Source of the DNA: Azospirillum rugosum
Lineage (GTDB): Bacteria; Pseudomonadota; Alphaproteobacteria; Azospirillales; Azospirillaceae
Direction of reading: 5' to 3'
DNA length: 64,000 bases
Assembly (NCBI RefSeq): GCF_017876155.1
Contig: NZ_JAGINP010000004.1
Span: 309,085 to 373,084, forward strand
The notes under the pieces are model-generated. The model searched no databases, had not been told where the DNA came from, and was given only the letters and a program-made list of their open reading frames with translations. The position numbers and the translations under genes are program-made. Below are positions 26,291 through 35,500 of the stretch, piece after piece. Within the stretch, counting starts at the first letter, position 1, and the number at the start of each line of letters is the position of its first letter.

Positions 26291-27439
26291 ATGCAGGATC
26301 TGGCGGCGCGCGCCCCGGCGGCCCGATGGGCGACCATCGTGGCCTTTTTTCTGAACGGCACCGTTTTCGGGGGGTGGGCGACCCAGATTCCCGTGATCAA
26401 GACCCATCTGGACCTGAGCCCGGCCGTGGTCGGCCTGGCCCTGCTCTGCCTGGCGGCCGGCGCCCTGACCGCGATGATCGGGACCGGCGCCCTGCTCGGG
26501 CGGGTGGGGAGCGCGCCGGCGGTGCGCGTGACCGCCCTGCTCTTCGCGCTGCTGCTCCCCCTGCCGGCCCTGATGCCGAGCCTCGCCGGCCTGTGCGCCG
26601 TGCTGTTCCTGTTCGGCGCAGCCGGCGGGACGATGGACGTCGCCATGAACGCGCACGGCGCGCTGGTGGAGCGGCACCTGGGCCGGCCGATCATGTCGTC
26701 CCTGCACGGCATGTGGAGCCTCGGCGGGCTTGTGGGCGCGGCGGCCGGCGGCCTGCTGCTTCAGATGATGCCGCCCGCGGCGGCCTGCGCGGTGATCGCC
26801 GGCGCACTGATCGCGCTGTTTCTGGCCCTGCAGGGCCGCTTCCTGCCGGGCAAGGCCGACGGCGGCGCGGAGTCGGGTGGCCTTGCCCTGCCGAGCCGCG
26901 GGACCCTGCTGCTCGGCGCGCTGACCTTCCTGGCCTTCCTGAGCGAGGGCGCCATCCTGGACTGGAGCGCCATTTACCTGCGCGAGGATCTGGGCGGCGC
27001 GACCACGGTCGCCGGCCTGGGCTTCGCGGTGTTCTCCGGCGCCATGGCCGCCGGGCGCTTCTGCGGGGATGCGCTTCGCCAGCGCGTCGGCGGGGCGACC
27101 CTGGTGCGGTCGGGGGCGATGCTCGCCTTCGCCGGCCTGGCCGTGGCCCTGCTGGGCGGCGGGCCGGTCGTGGCGGTGGTCGGCTTCGGCCTGACCGGCC
27201 TCGGCCTGTCGAACGTCGTGCCGGTGCTGTTCAGCGCCGCGGGATCGGGGGAGGAGGGCAACGCCGCCTCGTCCATCGCGGCGGTGGCGACTCTGGGCTA
27301 CGCCGGCGTGCTGACCGGCCCCGCCCTGCTCGGCTTCGTGGCGGAGGCCAGCACGGTGGGCTTTTCCTTCGCCCTGGTCGCCGCGCTGGCCCTGGTGATC
27401 GCGCTGGCCTCCACGCGCGCTGTGCCCCGGCGCGCGTGA
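26291..27439 (+). CDS. MFS transporter
   Basis: A 382-residue, 12-helix major facilitator. The first helix includes TIVAFFLNGTVFGGWATQIP, and the early segment GAAGGTMDVAMNAHGALVE is characteristic of the YbjJ/Fuc-permease-like group of putative sugar or drug transporters. The mid-protein loop near residue 200 is short. The ATG at 26291 is used; an in-frame GTG four codons upstream is possible. It converges on uppP, with 10 bases between stops. The substrate is unknown. Confidence 0.85.
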   Translation: MQDLAARAPAARWATIVAFFLNGTVFGGWATQIPVIKTHLDLSPAVVGLALLCLAAGALTAMIGTGALLGRVGSAPAVRVTALLFALLLPLPALMPSLAGLCAVLFLFGAAGGTMDVAMNAHGALVERHLGRPIMSSLHGMWSLGGLVGAAAGGLLLQMMPPAAACAVIAGALIALFLALQGRFLPGKADGGAESGGLALPSRGTLLLGALTFLAFLSEGAILDWSAIYLREDLGGATTVAGLGFAVFSGAMAAGRFCGDALRQRVGGATLVRSGAMLAFAGLAVALLGGGPVVAVVGFGLTGLGLSNVVPVLFSAAGSGEEGNAASSIAAVATLGYAGVLTGPALLGFVAEASTVGFSFALVAALALVIALASTRAVPRRA

Positions 27440-27449
27440 GGGGGCGCCG

Positions 27450-28250
27450 TTACAGGTACAGGAACGCCAGCATCCCTGTGCCGACCGCGATGCGGTACCA
27501 GCCGAACGGCGCGAAGCCGTAGCGGCCGACGAAGTCCACCAGCGTTTTCACCACCAGCGCCGCGGCGATGAAGGCCGTGACGAAGCCGACGGCGATCAGC
27601 GCGCCGGAATCGAAGGTCATCCCGCTCCAGTTCTTGTAGAGGTCGTAGGCGGTGGCGCCGGCCATCGTCGGGATCGCCAGGAAGAAGGAGAACTCCGCGG
27701 CGGTGCGGCGGTCCACGCCCATCAGCAGGGAGCCGAGGATGGTGGCGCCGGAACGCGACACGCCCGGCACCAGAGCCAGGCACTGGCACAGCCCGATCTT
27801 CAGCGCCAGCGGCGCCGGGAAGCGCTCGATCTGGTGATAGCGCGCGACGGGCACGAGGCGCTCGGCCAGCAAAATCGCGACGCCGCCGATGATCAGCGCG
27901 AAGCTGACGACAGTCGGGTTGAACAGCACGTTCTTGATGATGCCGTGCAGGCCGGCCCCCAGCACCATAGCGGGCAGGAAGGCCAGGATGACCGCCACGG
28001 CGAAGCGCCGGGCGTCCGGGCTGTCCGGCAGGCCGGTGACGACCTTCCACAGCCGCGCGAAATAGACGGTGCAGATGGCCAGGATGGCGCCGAGCTGGAT
28101 CACCACTTCGAACACCTTGCCCGGAGGGCCCTGGAAGTCCAGCAGACGGTCGAAAATGATCAGGTGCCCGGTCGACGACACCGGCAGGAACTCCGTCAGG
28201 CCTTCGATCAGGCCGAGCAGAATCGCGTCGAGATATTGGTCGATGAACAT
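27450..28250 (-). CDS. uppP: Undecaprenyl-diphosphatase UppP (BacA)
   Basis: A 266-residue integral membrane phosphatase that recycles undecaprenyl pyrophosphate to the monophosphate carrier for peptidoglycan and polysaccharides; overproduction gives bacitracin resistance. The two signature motifs are EGLTEFLPVSSTGH and PGVSRSGATILG, with the catalytic Glu, Ser and Arg. About seven to eight membrane helices are visible. It is divergent from gltD. Confidence 0.96.
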   Translation of the reverse strand: MFIDQYLDAILLGLIEGLTEFLPVSSTGHLIIFDRLLDFQGPPGKVFEVVIQLGAILAICTVYFARLWKVVTGLPDSPDARRFAVAVILAFLPAMVLGAGLHGIIKNVLFNPTVVSFALIIGGVAILLAERLVPVARYHQIERFPAPLALKIGLCQCLALVPGVSRSGATILGSLLMGVDRRTAAEFSFFLAIPTMAGATAYDLYKNWSGMTFDSGALIAVGFVTAFIAAALVVKTLVDFVGRYGFAPFGWYRIAVGTGMLAFLYL

Positions 28251-28618
28251 GCGGCACAGGGCCTTCTAAGAGGTGTGCGGGTGGCAATGCCGGCTTATAG
28301 CAGCGCCACGCTGCAATGGCGAAGGGACAAGGGGCGATACCCCGATTAGGGTTATAGGTCCGTTTCGGGACTAATTTTCTTTCTGCTTTTCCGGGCTCAT
28401 CGCCGAACGAAAGGGTTCCCTGGGCGGCGAGCGACCGTTTGGTCAGCAAACCTGCCTTAACGGCGAAATTATGCTCGCCAGACCTGTTCCTATGCGGTAT
28501 ATGACGTTCCGACCGCACAACCGCGGACAATCGTTCTCACCGCGGCCACGCCAAATCAGGCGCCGGGCCGCCAGCATCGTCCCCAGCACACGGGACGCGC
28601 GAAGAAGGAGCAGGCGCT
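28251..28618. other. Divergent control region of uppP and gltD
   Basis: About 370 bases that must hold both promoters. A TATAAG on the minus strand near 28295 could be a uppP -10 element, and GTATAT near 28497 could serve gltD, but no convincing -35 partner was found for either. I saw no sigma-54 TGGCAC-N5-TTGC motif here. Confidence 0.4.
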
Positions 28619-30067
28619 ATGGCGAACCAGAGGATGTTGGGCTTCGTGCACACCGCGCAGCGGATGCCCGACAAACGCCCCGCCAGTGAGCGCCGCGAGG
28701 ACTTCGCCGAGATCTACGCCCGCTTCTCCGACGAGCGCGCCAACGAGCAGGCCAACCGCTGCTCCCAGTGCGGCGTGCCGTTCTGCCAGGTTCACTGCCC
28801 GGTCTCGAACAACATCCCCGACTGGCTGAAGCTGACCGCGGAAGGGCGGCTGGAGGAGGCCTACGAGGTTTCCCAGGCCACCAACAACTTCCCGGAAATC
28901 TGCGGCCGCATCTGCCCGCAGGACCGCCTGTGCGAGGGCAACTGCGTCATCGAGCAGTCGACCCACGGCGCGGTCACCATCGGCTCCGTCGAGAAGTACA
29001 TCAACGACACCGCTTGGGATAACGGCTGGGTGAAGCCGCGCAAGCCGGCGCGGGAGCTGGGCCTGTCGGTCGGCGTCATCGGCGCCGGCCCCGCCGGCCT
29101 CGCCGCGGCGGAGGAGCTGCGCGCCAAGGGCTATGAGGTGCACGTCTACGACCGCTACGACCGCATGGGCGGCCTGCTGGTCTACGGCATCCCCGGCTTC
29201 AAGCTGGAGAAGAACGTCGTCGAGCGCCGCGTGCAGCTGCTGGCCGACGCCGGCGTGGTCTTCCACCCGAACTTCGAGGTCGGCCGCGACGCCACCCTGC
29301 CGGAGCTGCGCCGCCGCCATGTGGCCGTGCTGGTCGCCACCGGCGTCTACAAGGCCCGCGACATCCAGGCGCCGGGCTGCGGCCTCGGCAACATCGTGCC
29401 GGCGCTGGAATACCTGACCACCTCCAACAAGGTCGGCCTGGGCGACACGGTGGAAGCCTACGCCGACGGCTCCCTGAACGCGGCCGGCAAGAAGGTCGTG
29501 GTGCTGGGCGGCGGCGACACCGCCATGGACTGCGTCCGCACCGCCATCCGCCAGGGCGCCACCTCGGTGAAGTGCCTGTACCGCCGCGACCGCAAGAACA
29601 TGCCGGGCTCGCAGCGCGAGGTCGCCCACGCCGAGGAAGAAGGCGTGGAGTTCATCTGGCAGGCCGCCCCGGAAGGCTTCACCGGCGACAGTGTGGTGAC
29701 CGGCGTGCGCGCCGTGCGCATCCACCTGGGCGTGGCCGACGCCACCGGCCGCCAGACCCCGCAGGTGATCGAGGGCAGCGAGTTCACGGTCGAGGCCGAC
29801 CTGGTCATCAAGGCCCTGGGCTTCGAGCCGGAGGACCTGCCGGCCATGTTCGCCGAGCCGGAGCTGAAGGTCACCCGCTGGGGCACGCTGCCGATCGACT
29901 TCCGCAGCAAGATGACCAACCTGGACGGCGTCTTCGCCGCCGGCGACATCGTGCGCGGCGCCTCGCTGGTCGTGTGGGCCATCCGCGACGGCCGCGACGC
30001 GGCGGACGCGATCCACGCCTACGCCCAGGCGAAGGCGGAGACGCTGGTCGCCCAGGCCGCCGAGTAA
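28619..30067 (+). CDS. gltD: Glutamate synthase small (beta) subunit
   Basis: A 482-residue FAD- and NADPH-dependent subunit of GOGAT, which feeds electrons from NADPH to GltB. The N-terminal Cys-rich part (RCSQCGVPFCQVHCPVSN, CGRICPQDRLCEGNCV) ligates the two [4Fe-4S] clusters at the subunit interface. The FAD Rossmann motif GVIGAGPAGLAAAEEL and the NADPH motif VVLGGGDTAMDCVRTA follow. The length equals that I recall for A. brasilense GltD. It is upstream of gltB with a gap of 133 bases that carries a palindromic repeat. Confidence 0.97.
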   Translation: MANQRMLGFVHTAQRMPDKRPASERREDFAEIYARFSDERANEQANRCSQCGVPFCQVHCPVSNNIPDWLKLTAEGRLEEAYEVSQATNNFPEICGRICPQDRLCEGNCVIEQSTHGAVTIGSVEKYINDTAWDNGWVKPRKPARELGLSVGVIGAGPAGLAAAEELRAKGYEVHVYDRYDRMGGLLVYGIPGFKLEKNVVERRVQLLADAGVVFHPNFEVGRDATLPELRRRHVAVLVATGVYKARDIQAPGCGLGNIVPALEYLTTSNKVGLGDTVEAYADGSLNAAGKKVVVLGGGDTAMDCVRTAIRQGATSVKCLYRRDRKNMPGSQREVAHAEEEGVEFIWQAAPEGFTGDSVVTGVRAVRIHLGVADATGRQTPQVIEGSEFTVEADLVIKALGFEPEDLPAMFAEPELKVTRWGTLPIDFRSKMTNLDGVFAAGDIVRGASLVVWAIRDGRDAADAIHAYAQAKAETLVAQAAE

Positions 30068-30087
30068 CCGGGAACTCAGCCGAAATT

Positions 30088-30120
30088 CGTAGGTCGGGTG
30101 AAGCGCAGCGAAACCCGACA
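30088..30120. repeat. Palindromic half-element between gltD and gltB
   Basis: CGTAGGTCGGGTGAAGCGCA followed by GCGAAACCCGACA; TCGGGT pairs with ACCCGA to form a hairpin. It is the same family as the element at 16132-16217, present here as one half. Confidence 0.75.
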
Positions 30121-30200
30121 CACGGGGTCCACGACACCCGCGCGATGCGGGAATGGAGGAGCAACGCTCCTCCGGCATTGAAGACGGAAAGGGTCCACCG

Positions 30201-33200
30201 ATGACCACCGAGTTGAACCAGGGTGAGCAGTTCGTCGCCGAATACCGCGCCAACGCCGCGGCGCTGACCACTGCCAACGCCTACAACCCGGAGGATGAGC
30301 ACGACGCCTGCGGCGTCGGCTTCATCGCCGCGATCGACGGCAAGCCCCGCCGCTCGGTGGTCGAGAAAGGCATCGAGGCGCTGAAGGCCGTCTGGCACCG
30401 CGGCGCGGTGGACGCCGACGGCAAGACCGGCGACGGTGCGGGCATCCACGTCGCCGTGCCGCAGAAGTTCTTCAAGGACCATGTCAAGGTCATCGGCCAC
30501 CGCGCGCCGGACAACAAGCTGGCCGTCGGCCAGGTGTTCCTGCCGCGCATCAGCCTGGACGCGCAGGAAGCCTGCCGCTGCATCGTCGAGACCGAGATCC
30601 TGGCCTTCGGCTACTACATCTATGGCTGGCGCCAAGTGCCGATCAACGTCGACATCATCGGCGAGAAGGCCAACGCCACGCGGCCGGAGATCGAGCAGAT
30701 CATCATCGGCAACAGCAAGGGCGTGTCCGACGAGCAGTTCGAACTGGACCTGTACGTCATCCGCCGCCGCATCGAGAAGGCGGTGAAGGGCGAGCAGATC
30801 AACGACTTCTACATCTGCTCCCTGTCCGCCCGCTCGCTCATCTACAAGGGCATGTTCCTGGCGGAGCAGCTGACGACCTTCTATCCGGACCTGCTGGACG
30901 AGCGGTTCGAGTCCGACTTCGCCATCTACCACCAGCGCTATTCGACCAACACCTTCCCGACCTGGCCGCTGGCCCAGCCCTTCCGCATGCTCGCCCACAA
31001 CGGCGAGATCAACACGCTGAAGGGCAACGTCAACTGGATGAAGGCGCACGAGACCCGGATGGAGCATCCGGCCTTCGGCAGCCACATGGCCGACCTGAAG
31101 CCGATCATCGGCGTGGGCCTGTCGGACTCGGGCGCGCTCGACACGGTGTTCGAGGTGATGGTCCGCGCCGGCCGCACGGCCCCGATGGTCAAGATGATGC
31201 TGGTGCCGCAGGCGCTGACCAGCTCGCAGACCACGCCGGACAACCACAAGGCGCTGATCCAGTACTGCAACTCCGTCATGGAGCCGTGGGACGGCCCGGC
31301 GGCGCTGGCCATGACCGACGGTCGCTGGGTCGTCGGCGGCATGGACCGCAACGGCCTGCGCCCGATGCGCTACACCATCACCACCGACGGTCTGATCATC
31401 GCCGGCTCCGAGACGGGCATGGTGAAGATCGACGAGACGCAGGTGGTCGAGAAGGGCCGCCTCGGCCCGGGCGAGATGATCGCCGTCGACCTCCAGGCCG
31501 GCCGGCTGTTCCACGACCGCGAGCTGAAGGACCATCTCGCCACGCTGAAGCCGTGGGGCAAGTGGGTCAAGAACACCACGCACCTGGACGAGCTGGTCAA
31601 GACCGCCTCCCAGAAGGGCGAGCCGTCGGAGATGGAGAAGGCCGAGCTGCGCCGCCGCCAGCAGGCCTTCGGCATCACCATGGAAGACATGGAGCTGATC
31701 CTTCACCCGATGGTGGAGGACGGGAAGGAGTCCATCGGCTCGATGGGCGACGACAGCCCCATCGCCGTTCTGTCGGACAAGTACCGCGGCCTGCACCACT
31801 TCTTCCGCCAGAACTTCTCCCAGGTCACCAACCCGCCCATCGACTCGCTCCGTGAGCGCCGGGTGATGAGCCTGAAGACGCGCCTCGGCAACCTCGGCAA
31901 CATCCTGGAGGAGGACGAGACCCAGACGCGCCTGCTGCAGCTGGAATCGCCGGTCCTGACGACCGCCGAGTTCCGCGCCATGCGCGACTACATGGGCGAC
32001 ACGGCGGCCGAGATCGACGCCACCTTCCCGGTCGACGGCGGCCATGACGCGCTCCGCGACGCGCTGCGCCGGATCCGCCAGGAGGCGGAGGACGCCGTGC
32101 GCGGCGGCGCCAACCACGTCATCCTGACCGACGAGGCGATGGGCCCGGCGCGCGCCGCCATCCCGGCGATCCTCGCCACGGGTGCGGTGCACACGCACCT
32201 GATCCGCTCCAACCTGCGCACCTTCACCTCGCTGAACGTGCGCACGGCGGAGGGGCTGGACGTCCACTACTTCGCCGTCCTGATCGGTGTCGGTGCCACC
32301 ACGGTCAACGCCTACCTCGCGCAGGAAGCCATCGCCGAGCGCCACCGCCGCGGCCTGTTCGGCTCCGTGCCGCTGGAAAAGGGCATGGCCAACTACAAGA
32401 AGGCCATCGACGACGGCCTGCTGAAGATCATGTCCAAGATGGGCATCTCGGTCATCAGCAGCTACCGCGGCGGCGGCAACTTCGAGGCCATCGGCCTGTC
32501 CCGCGCGCTGGTCGCGGAGCATTTCCCGGCCATGGTCAGCCGCATCTCCGGCATCGGCCTGAACGGCATCCAGAAGAAGGTGCTGGAGCAGCACGCGTCG
32601 GCCTACGACGAGGAGGTCGTGACCCTGCCGGTCGGCGGCTTCTACCGCTTCCGCAAGTCGGGCGACCGCCACGGCTGGGAGGGTGGCATCATCCACACCC
32701 TCCAGCAGGCGGTGACCAACGACAGCTACACGACCTTCAAGAAGTACACCGAGCAGGTGAACAAGCGGCCGCCGATGCAGCTGCGCGACCTGCTGGAGCT
32801 GCGCTCCGCCAACGCCCCGGTGTCGGTGGACGAGGTCGAGAGCATCACCTCGATCCGCAAGCGCTTCATCACGCCGGGCATGTCCATGGGCGCGCTCTCT
32901 CCGGAAGCGCACGGCACGCTGAACGTCGCCATGAACCGCATCGGCGCCAAGTCCGACAGCGGCGAGGGCGGCGAGGATCCGGCACGCTTCCGCCCGGACA
33001 AGAACGGCGACAATTGGAACAGCGCGATCAAGCAGGTCGCCTCGGGCCGCTTCGGCGTCACCGCCGAGTACCTGAACCAGTGCCGCGAGCTGGAGATCAA
33101 GGTCGCCCAGGGCGCCAAGCCCGGCGAGGGCGGCCAGCTCCCCGGCTTCAAGGTGACGGAGATGATCGCGCGGCTGCGTCACTCCACGCCCGGCGTCATG

Positions 33201-34748
33201 CTGATCAGCCCGCCGCCGCACCACGACATCTACTCCATCGAGGATCTGGCTCAGCTCATCTATGACCTGAAGCAGATCAATCCGGATGCGAAAGTGACGG
33301 TGAAGCTGGTCAGCCGTTCCGGCATCGGAACGATTGCTGCCGGCGTCGCCAAGGCCAACGCGGACGTCATCCTGATCTCCGGCCATTCCGGCGGCACGGG
33401 TGCGTCCCCGCAGACCTCGATCAAGTTCGCCGGCCTGCCCTGGGAGATGGGCCTGTCGGAGGTGCACCAGGTCCTGACGCTGAACCGCCTGCGCCACCGC
33501 GTGCGGCTGCGCACCGACGGCGGCCTCAAGACCGGCCGCGACATCGTCATCGCCGCCATGCTGGGCGCGGAGGAGTACGGCATCGGCACCGCCAGCCTGA
33601 TCGCCATGGGCTGCATCATGGTGCGGCAGTGCCACAGCAACACCTGCCCGGTCGGCGTCTGCGTGCAGGATCCGAAGCTGCGCGAGAAGTTCGTCGGCTC
33701 GCCGGAGAAGGTCGTCAACCTCTTCACCTTCCTGGCCGAGGAAGTGCGCGAGATCCTGGCGGGCCTCGGCTTCCGCTCGCTGAACGAGGTCATCGGCCGC
33801 ACCGACCTGCTGCACCAGGTCAGCCGCGGCGCCGAGCATCTCGACGACCTCGACCTGAACCCGCTGCTGGCCCAGGTCGACCCGGGCGAAAACGCGCGGT
33901 ACTGCACGTTGCAGGGCCGGAACGAAGTGCCGGACACGCTGGACGCCCGCATCGTCGCAGACGCCCGCCCGCTGTTCGAGGAGGGCGAGAAGATGCAGCT
34001 CGCCTACAACGCCCGGAACACGCAGCGCGCCATCGGCACGCGGCTGTCCTCGATGGTGACGCGCAAGTTCGGCATGTTCGGGCTCCAGCCCGGCCACATC
34101 ACCGTGCGCCTGCGCGGTACGGCCGGCCAGTCGCTGGGCGCCTTCGCGGTCCAGGGCATCAAGCTGGAGGTGATGGGCGACGCCAACGACTATGTCGGCA
34201 AGGGCCTATCCGGCGGCACCATCGTGGTGCGGCCGACCACCTCCTCGCCGCTGGAGACGAACAAGAACACGATCATCGGCAACACGGTCCTCTACGGTGC
34301 GACGGCCGGCAAGCTGTTCGCCGCGGGCCAGGCCGGCGAACGGTTCGCTGTCCGCAACTCCGGCGCCACCGTGGTGGTCGAGGGCTGCGGCTCCAACGGC
34401 TGCGAGTACATGACCGGCGGCACGGCGGTCATCCTGGGCCGGGTCGGCGACAATTTCGCTGCCGGAATGACCGGAGGCATGGCCTACGTCTACGACCCGG
34501 ACGACAGCCTGCCGCTCCACATCAACGACGAGAGCGTCATCTTCCAGCGCATCGAGGTCGCCCATTACGAGGACCAGCTGAAGCGCCTGATCGAGGAGCA
34601 CGTGGCGGAGACGCAGAGCCGTTTCGCGGCCGAGATCCTCAACGACTGGGCGCGCGAGATGGCCAAGTTCTGGCAGGTCGTGCCCAAGGAGATGCTGAGC
34701 CGCCTGGAAGTGCCGGTGACCCAGCCGAAGGCCATTCCGGCCGAGTAA
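30201..34748 (+). CDS. gltB: Glutamate synthase large (alpha) subunit precursor
   Basis: A 1515-residue precursor of NADPH-GOGAT. Thirty-six residues are removed to expose the catalytic N-terminal Cys of the Ntn glutaminase (EDEHDACGVGFIAAIDG). Then come the central domain, the FMN-binding synthase TIM barrel (PGEGGQLPGFKVTEMIARLR, SGHSGGTGASPQTSIKFAGL), the [3Fe-4S] ligands in GCIMVRQCHSNTCPVGVC and the C-terminal beta-helix with many G-x-x-G turns. It converts glutamine plus 2-oxoglutarate to two glutamates. Sequence and propeptide length closely follow the structurally known A. brasilense enzyme. The ATG at 30201 gives that length; the open frame extends 16 codons further upstream. Confidence 0.98.
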   Translation: MTTELNQGEQFVAEYRANAAALTTANAYNPEDEHDACGVGFIAAIDGKPRRSVVEKGIEALKAVWHRGAVDADGKTGDGAGIHVAVPQKFFKDHVKVIGHRAPDNKLAVGQVFLPRISLDAQEACRCIVETEILAFGYYIYGWRQVPINVDIIGEKANATRPEIEQIIIGNSKGVSDEQFELDLYVIRRRIEKAVKGEQINDFYICSLSARSLIYKGMFLAEQLTTFYPDLLDERFESDFAIYHQRYSTNTFPTWPLAQPFRMLAHNGEINTLKGNVNWMKAHETRMEHPAFGSHMADLKPIIGVGLSDSGALDTVFEVMVRAGRTAPMVKMMLVPQALTSSQTTPDNHKALIQYCNSVMEPWDGPAALAMTDGRWVVGGMDRNGLRPMRYTITTDGLIIAGSETGMVKIDETQVVEKGRLGPGEMIAVDLQAGRLFHDRELKDHLATLKPWGKWVKNTTHLDELVKTASQKGEPSEMEKAELRRRQQAFGITMEDMELILHPMVEDGKESIGSMGDDSPIAVLSDKYRGLHHFFRQNFSQVTNPPIDSLRERRVMSLKTRLGNLGNILEEDETQTRLLQLESPVLTTAEFRAMRDYMGDTAAEIDATFPVDGGHDALRDALRRIRQEAEDAVRGGANHVILTDEAMGPARAAIPAILATGAVHTHLIRSNLRTFTSLNVRTAEGLDVHYFAVLIGVGATTVNAYLAQEAIAERHRRGLFGSVPLEKGMANYKKAIDDGLLKIMSKMGISVISSYRGGGNFEAIGLSRALVAEHFPAMVSRISGIGLNGIQKKVLEQHASAYDEEVVTLPVGGFYRFRKSGDRHGWEGGIIHTLQQAVTNDSYTTFKKYTEQVNKRPPMQLRDLLELRSANAPVSVDEVESITSIRKRFITPGMSMGALSPEAHGTLNVAMNRIGAKSDSGEGGEDPARFRPDKNGDNWNSAIKQVASGRFGVTAEYLNQCRELEIKVAQGAKPGEGGQLPGFKVTEMIARLRHSTPGVMLISPPPHHDIYSIEDLAQLIYDLKQINPDAKVTVKLVSRSGIGTIAAGVAKANADVILISGHSGGTGASPQTSIKFAGLPWEMGLSEVHQVLTLNRLRHRVRLRTDGGLKTGRDIVIAAMLGAEEYGIGTASLIAMGCIMVRQCHSNTCPVGVCVQDPKLREKFVGSPEKVVNLFTFLAEEVREILAGLGFRSLNEVIGRTDLLHQVSRGAEHLDDLDLNPLLAQVDPGENARYCTLQGRNEVPDTLDARIVADARPLFEEGEKMQLAYNARNTQRAIGTRLSSMVTRKFGMFGLQPGHITVRLRGTAGQSLGAFAVQGIKLEVMGDANDYVGKGLSGGTIVVRPTTSSPLETNKNTIIGNTVLYGATAGKLFAAGQAGERFAVRNSGATVVVEGCGSNGCEYMTGGTAVILGRVGDNFAAGMTGGMAYVYDPDDSLPLHINDESVIFQRIEVAHYEDQLKRLIEEHVAETQSRFAAEILNDWAREMAKFWQVVPKEMLSRLEVPVTQPKAIPAE

Positions 34749-34771
34749 AGACCGGCAATTGTGCGTGTGCG

Positions 34772-34805
34772 AACGGCGGTCCGGACCATCCGGGCCGCCG
34801 TTTTT
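34772..34805 (+). terminator. Rho-independent terminator of gltDB
   Basis: AACGGCGG pairs with CCGCCGTT around an inner CCGG/CCGG step, followed by a T-tract, 23 bases after the gltB stop. Confidence 0.88.
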
Positions 34806-34872
34806 GCTGCACCTGTTGCACGCATGGCCTATCCAGATCGGGCGCCCCGGAATATTCTATGCGCTGGATGGT

Positions 34873-34895
34873 TGTTTGGACGGCTTGTCCAAACA
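34873..34895. promoter_or_regulatory. Perfect 9-base inverted repeat before the GNAT gene
   Basis: TGTTTGGAC-GGCTT-GTCCAAACA, 35 bases before the GNAT start. There is no T-tract, so an operator is more likely than a terminator. The binding protein is unknown. Confidence 0.5.
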
Positions 34896-34929
34896 TTTGG
34901 AGACATCCGGAGCCATGGGGGAGGGCGTC

Positions 34930-35400
34930 ATGCCGGCACAGGACGACCCGCGCGTCAGCATTCGGTTCGCCAGCCTGGCCGACGGGCCACGCTGCGCCGA
35001 AATCTTCCTCCTCGGCCGCCGCGCGGCCTTCCCCTGGCATCCGGAAGACCGCTTCGGCCTGAACGACTATTACGACTGCGTGGCGGGGGAGGAAATCCTG
35101 GTGGCGGAAGCGGATAGTCGGGCCGCCGGTTCCATCGTCGTCGGCTTCATCTCCGTGGATGTGGCGGAGCGCTTCATCCACAACCTGTTCATCGACCCCC
35201 TCTGGCGCGGCCGTGGCATCGGCAGCGCGCTGCTGCGGGAAGCGCTCAGCTTGCTTCAGGGATCGGCCGAACTGACCTGCGCGGTCCGCAACGAAGCCGC
35301 CCGCGCCTTCTACGAACACAATGGATGGACCCCCGTCCTGTCCGCAGGTCTGGGCGACGAGGTCGACCCGCTGGTCGTGTACCGCAAATCCGCGCTCTGA
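34930..35400 (+). CDS. GNAT-family N-acetyltransferase
   Basis: A 156-residue GNAT acetyltransferase. FIDPLWRGRGIGSALLREAL is the acetyl-CoA pyrophosphate-binding motif A (R/Q-x-x-G-x-G/A), and NEAARAFYEHNGWTP is the C-terminal motif B. The ATG at 34930 is chosen because GGGGAGGG lies 6 bases upstream; an ATG five codons earlier is also in frame. The substrate is not predictable. The perfect inverted repeat upstream suggests its own regulation, separate from gltDB. Confidence 0.82.
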   Translation: MPAQDDPRVSIRFASLADGPRCAEIFLLGRRAAFPWHPEDRFGLNDYYDCVAGEEILVAEADSRAAGSIVVGFISVDVAERFIHNLFIDPLWRGRGIGSALLREALSLLQGSAELTCAVRNEAARAFYEHNGWTPVLSAGLGDEVDPLVVYRKSAL

Positions 35401-35500
35401 CCCTCGCCGACCAGGGTACTCCCCTCGCCGATCGGGAAAAGGCACCCGCCGAAGCGCAGACTGTTTTCCGGGTCTCCCTTGCGCTACAGTCCGGCCCGGC

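Noticed and set aside
28251..28618. Sigma-54 promoter for gltD (nitrogen control)
   Set aside because: No TGGCAC-N5-TTGC match was found in this region.
29871..34097. Open frame of 1408 codons on the minus strand opposite gltB
   Set aside because: Third-position GC bias in a GC-rich gene leaves long antisense frames; the translation is low-complexity with no family motif, and gltB on the other strand is certain.
34873..34895. Second terminator after gltB
   Set aside because: The stem is short, has no T-tract, and a full terminator already stands at 34772-34805.
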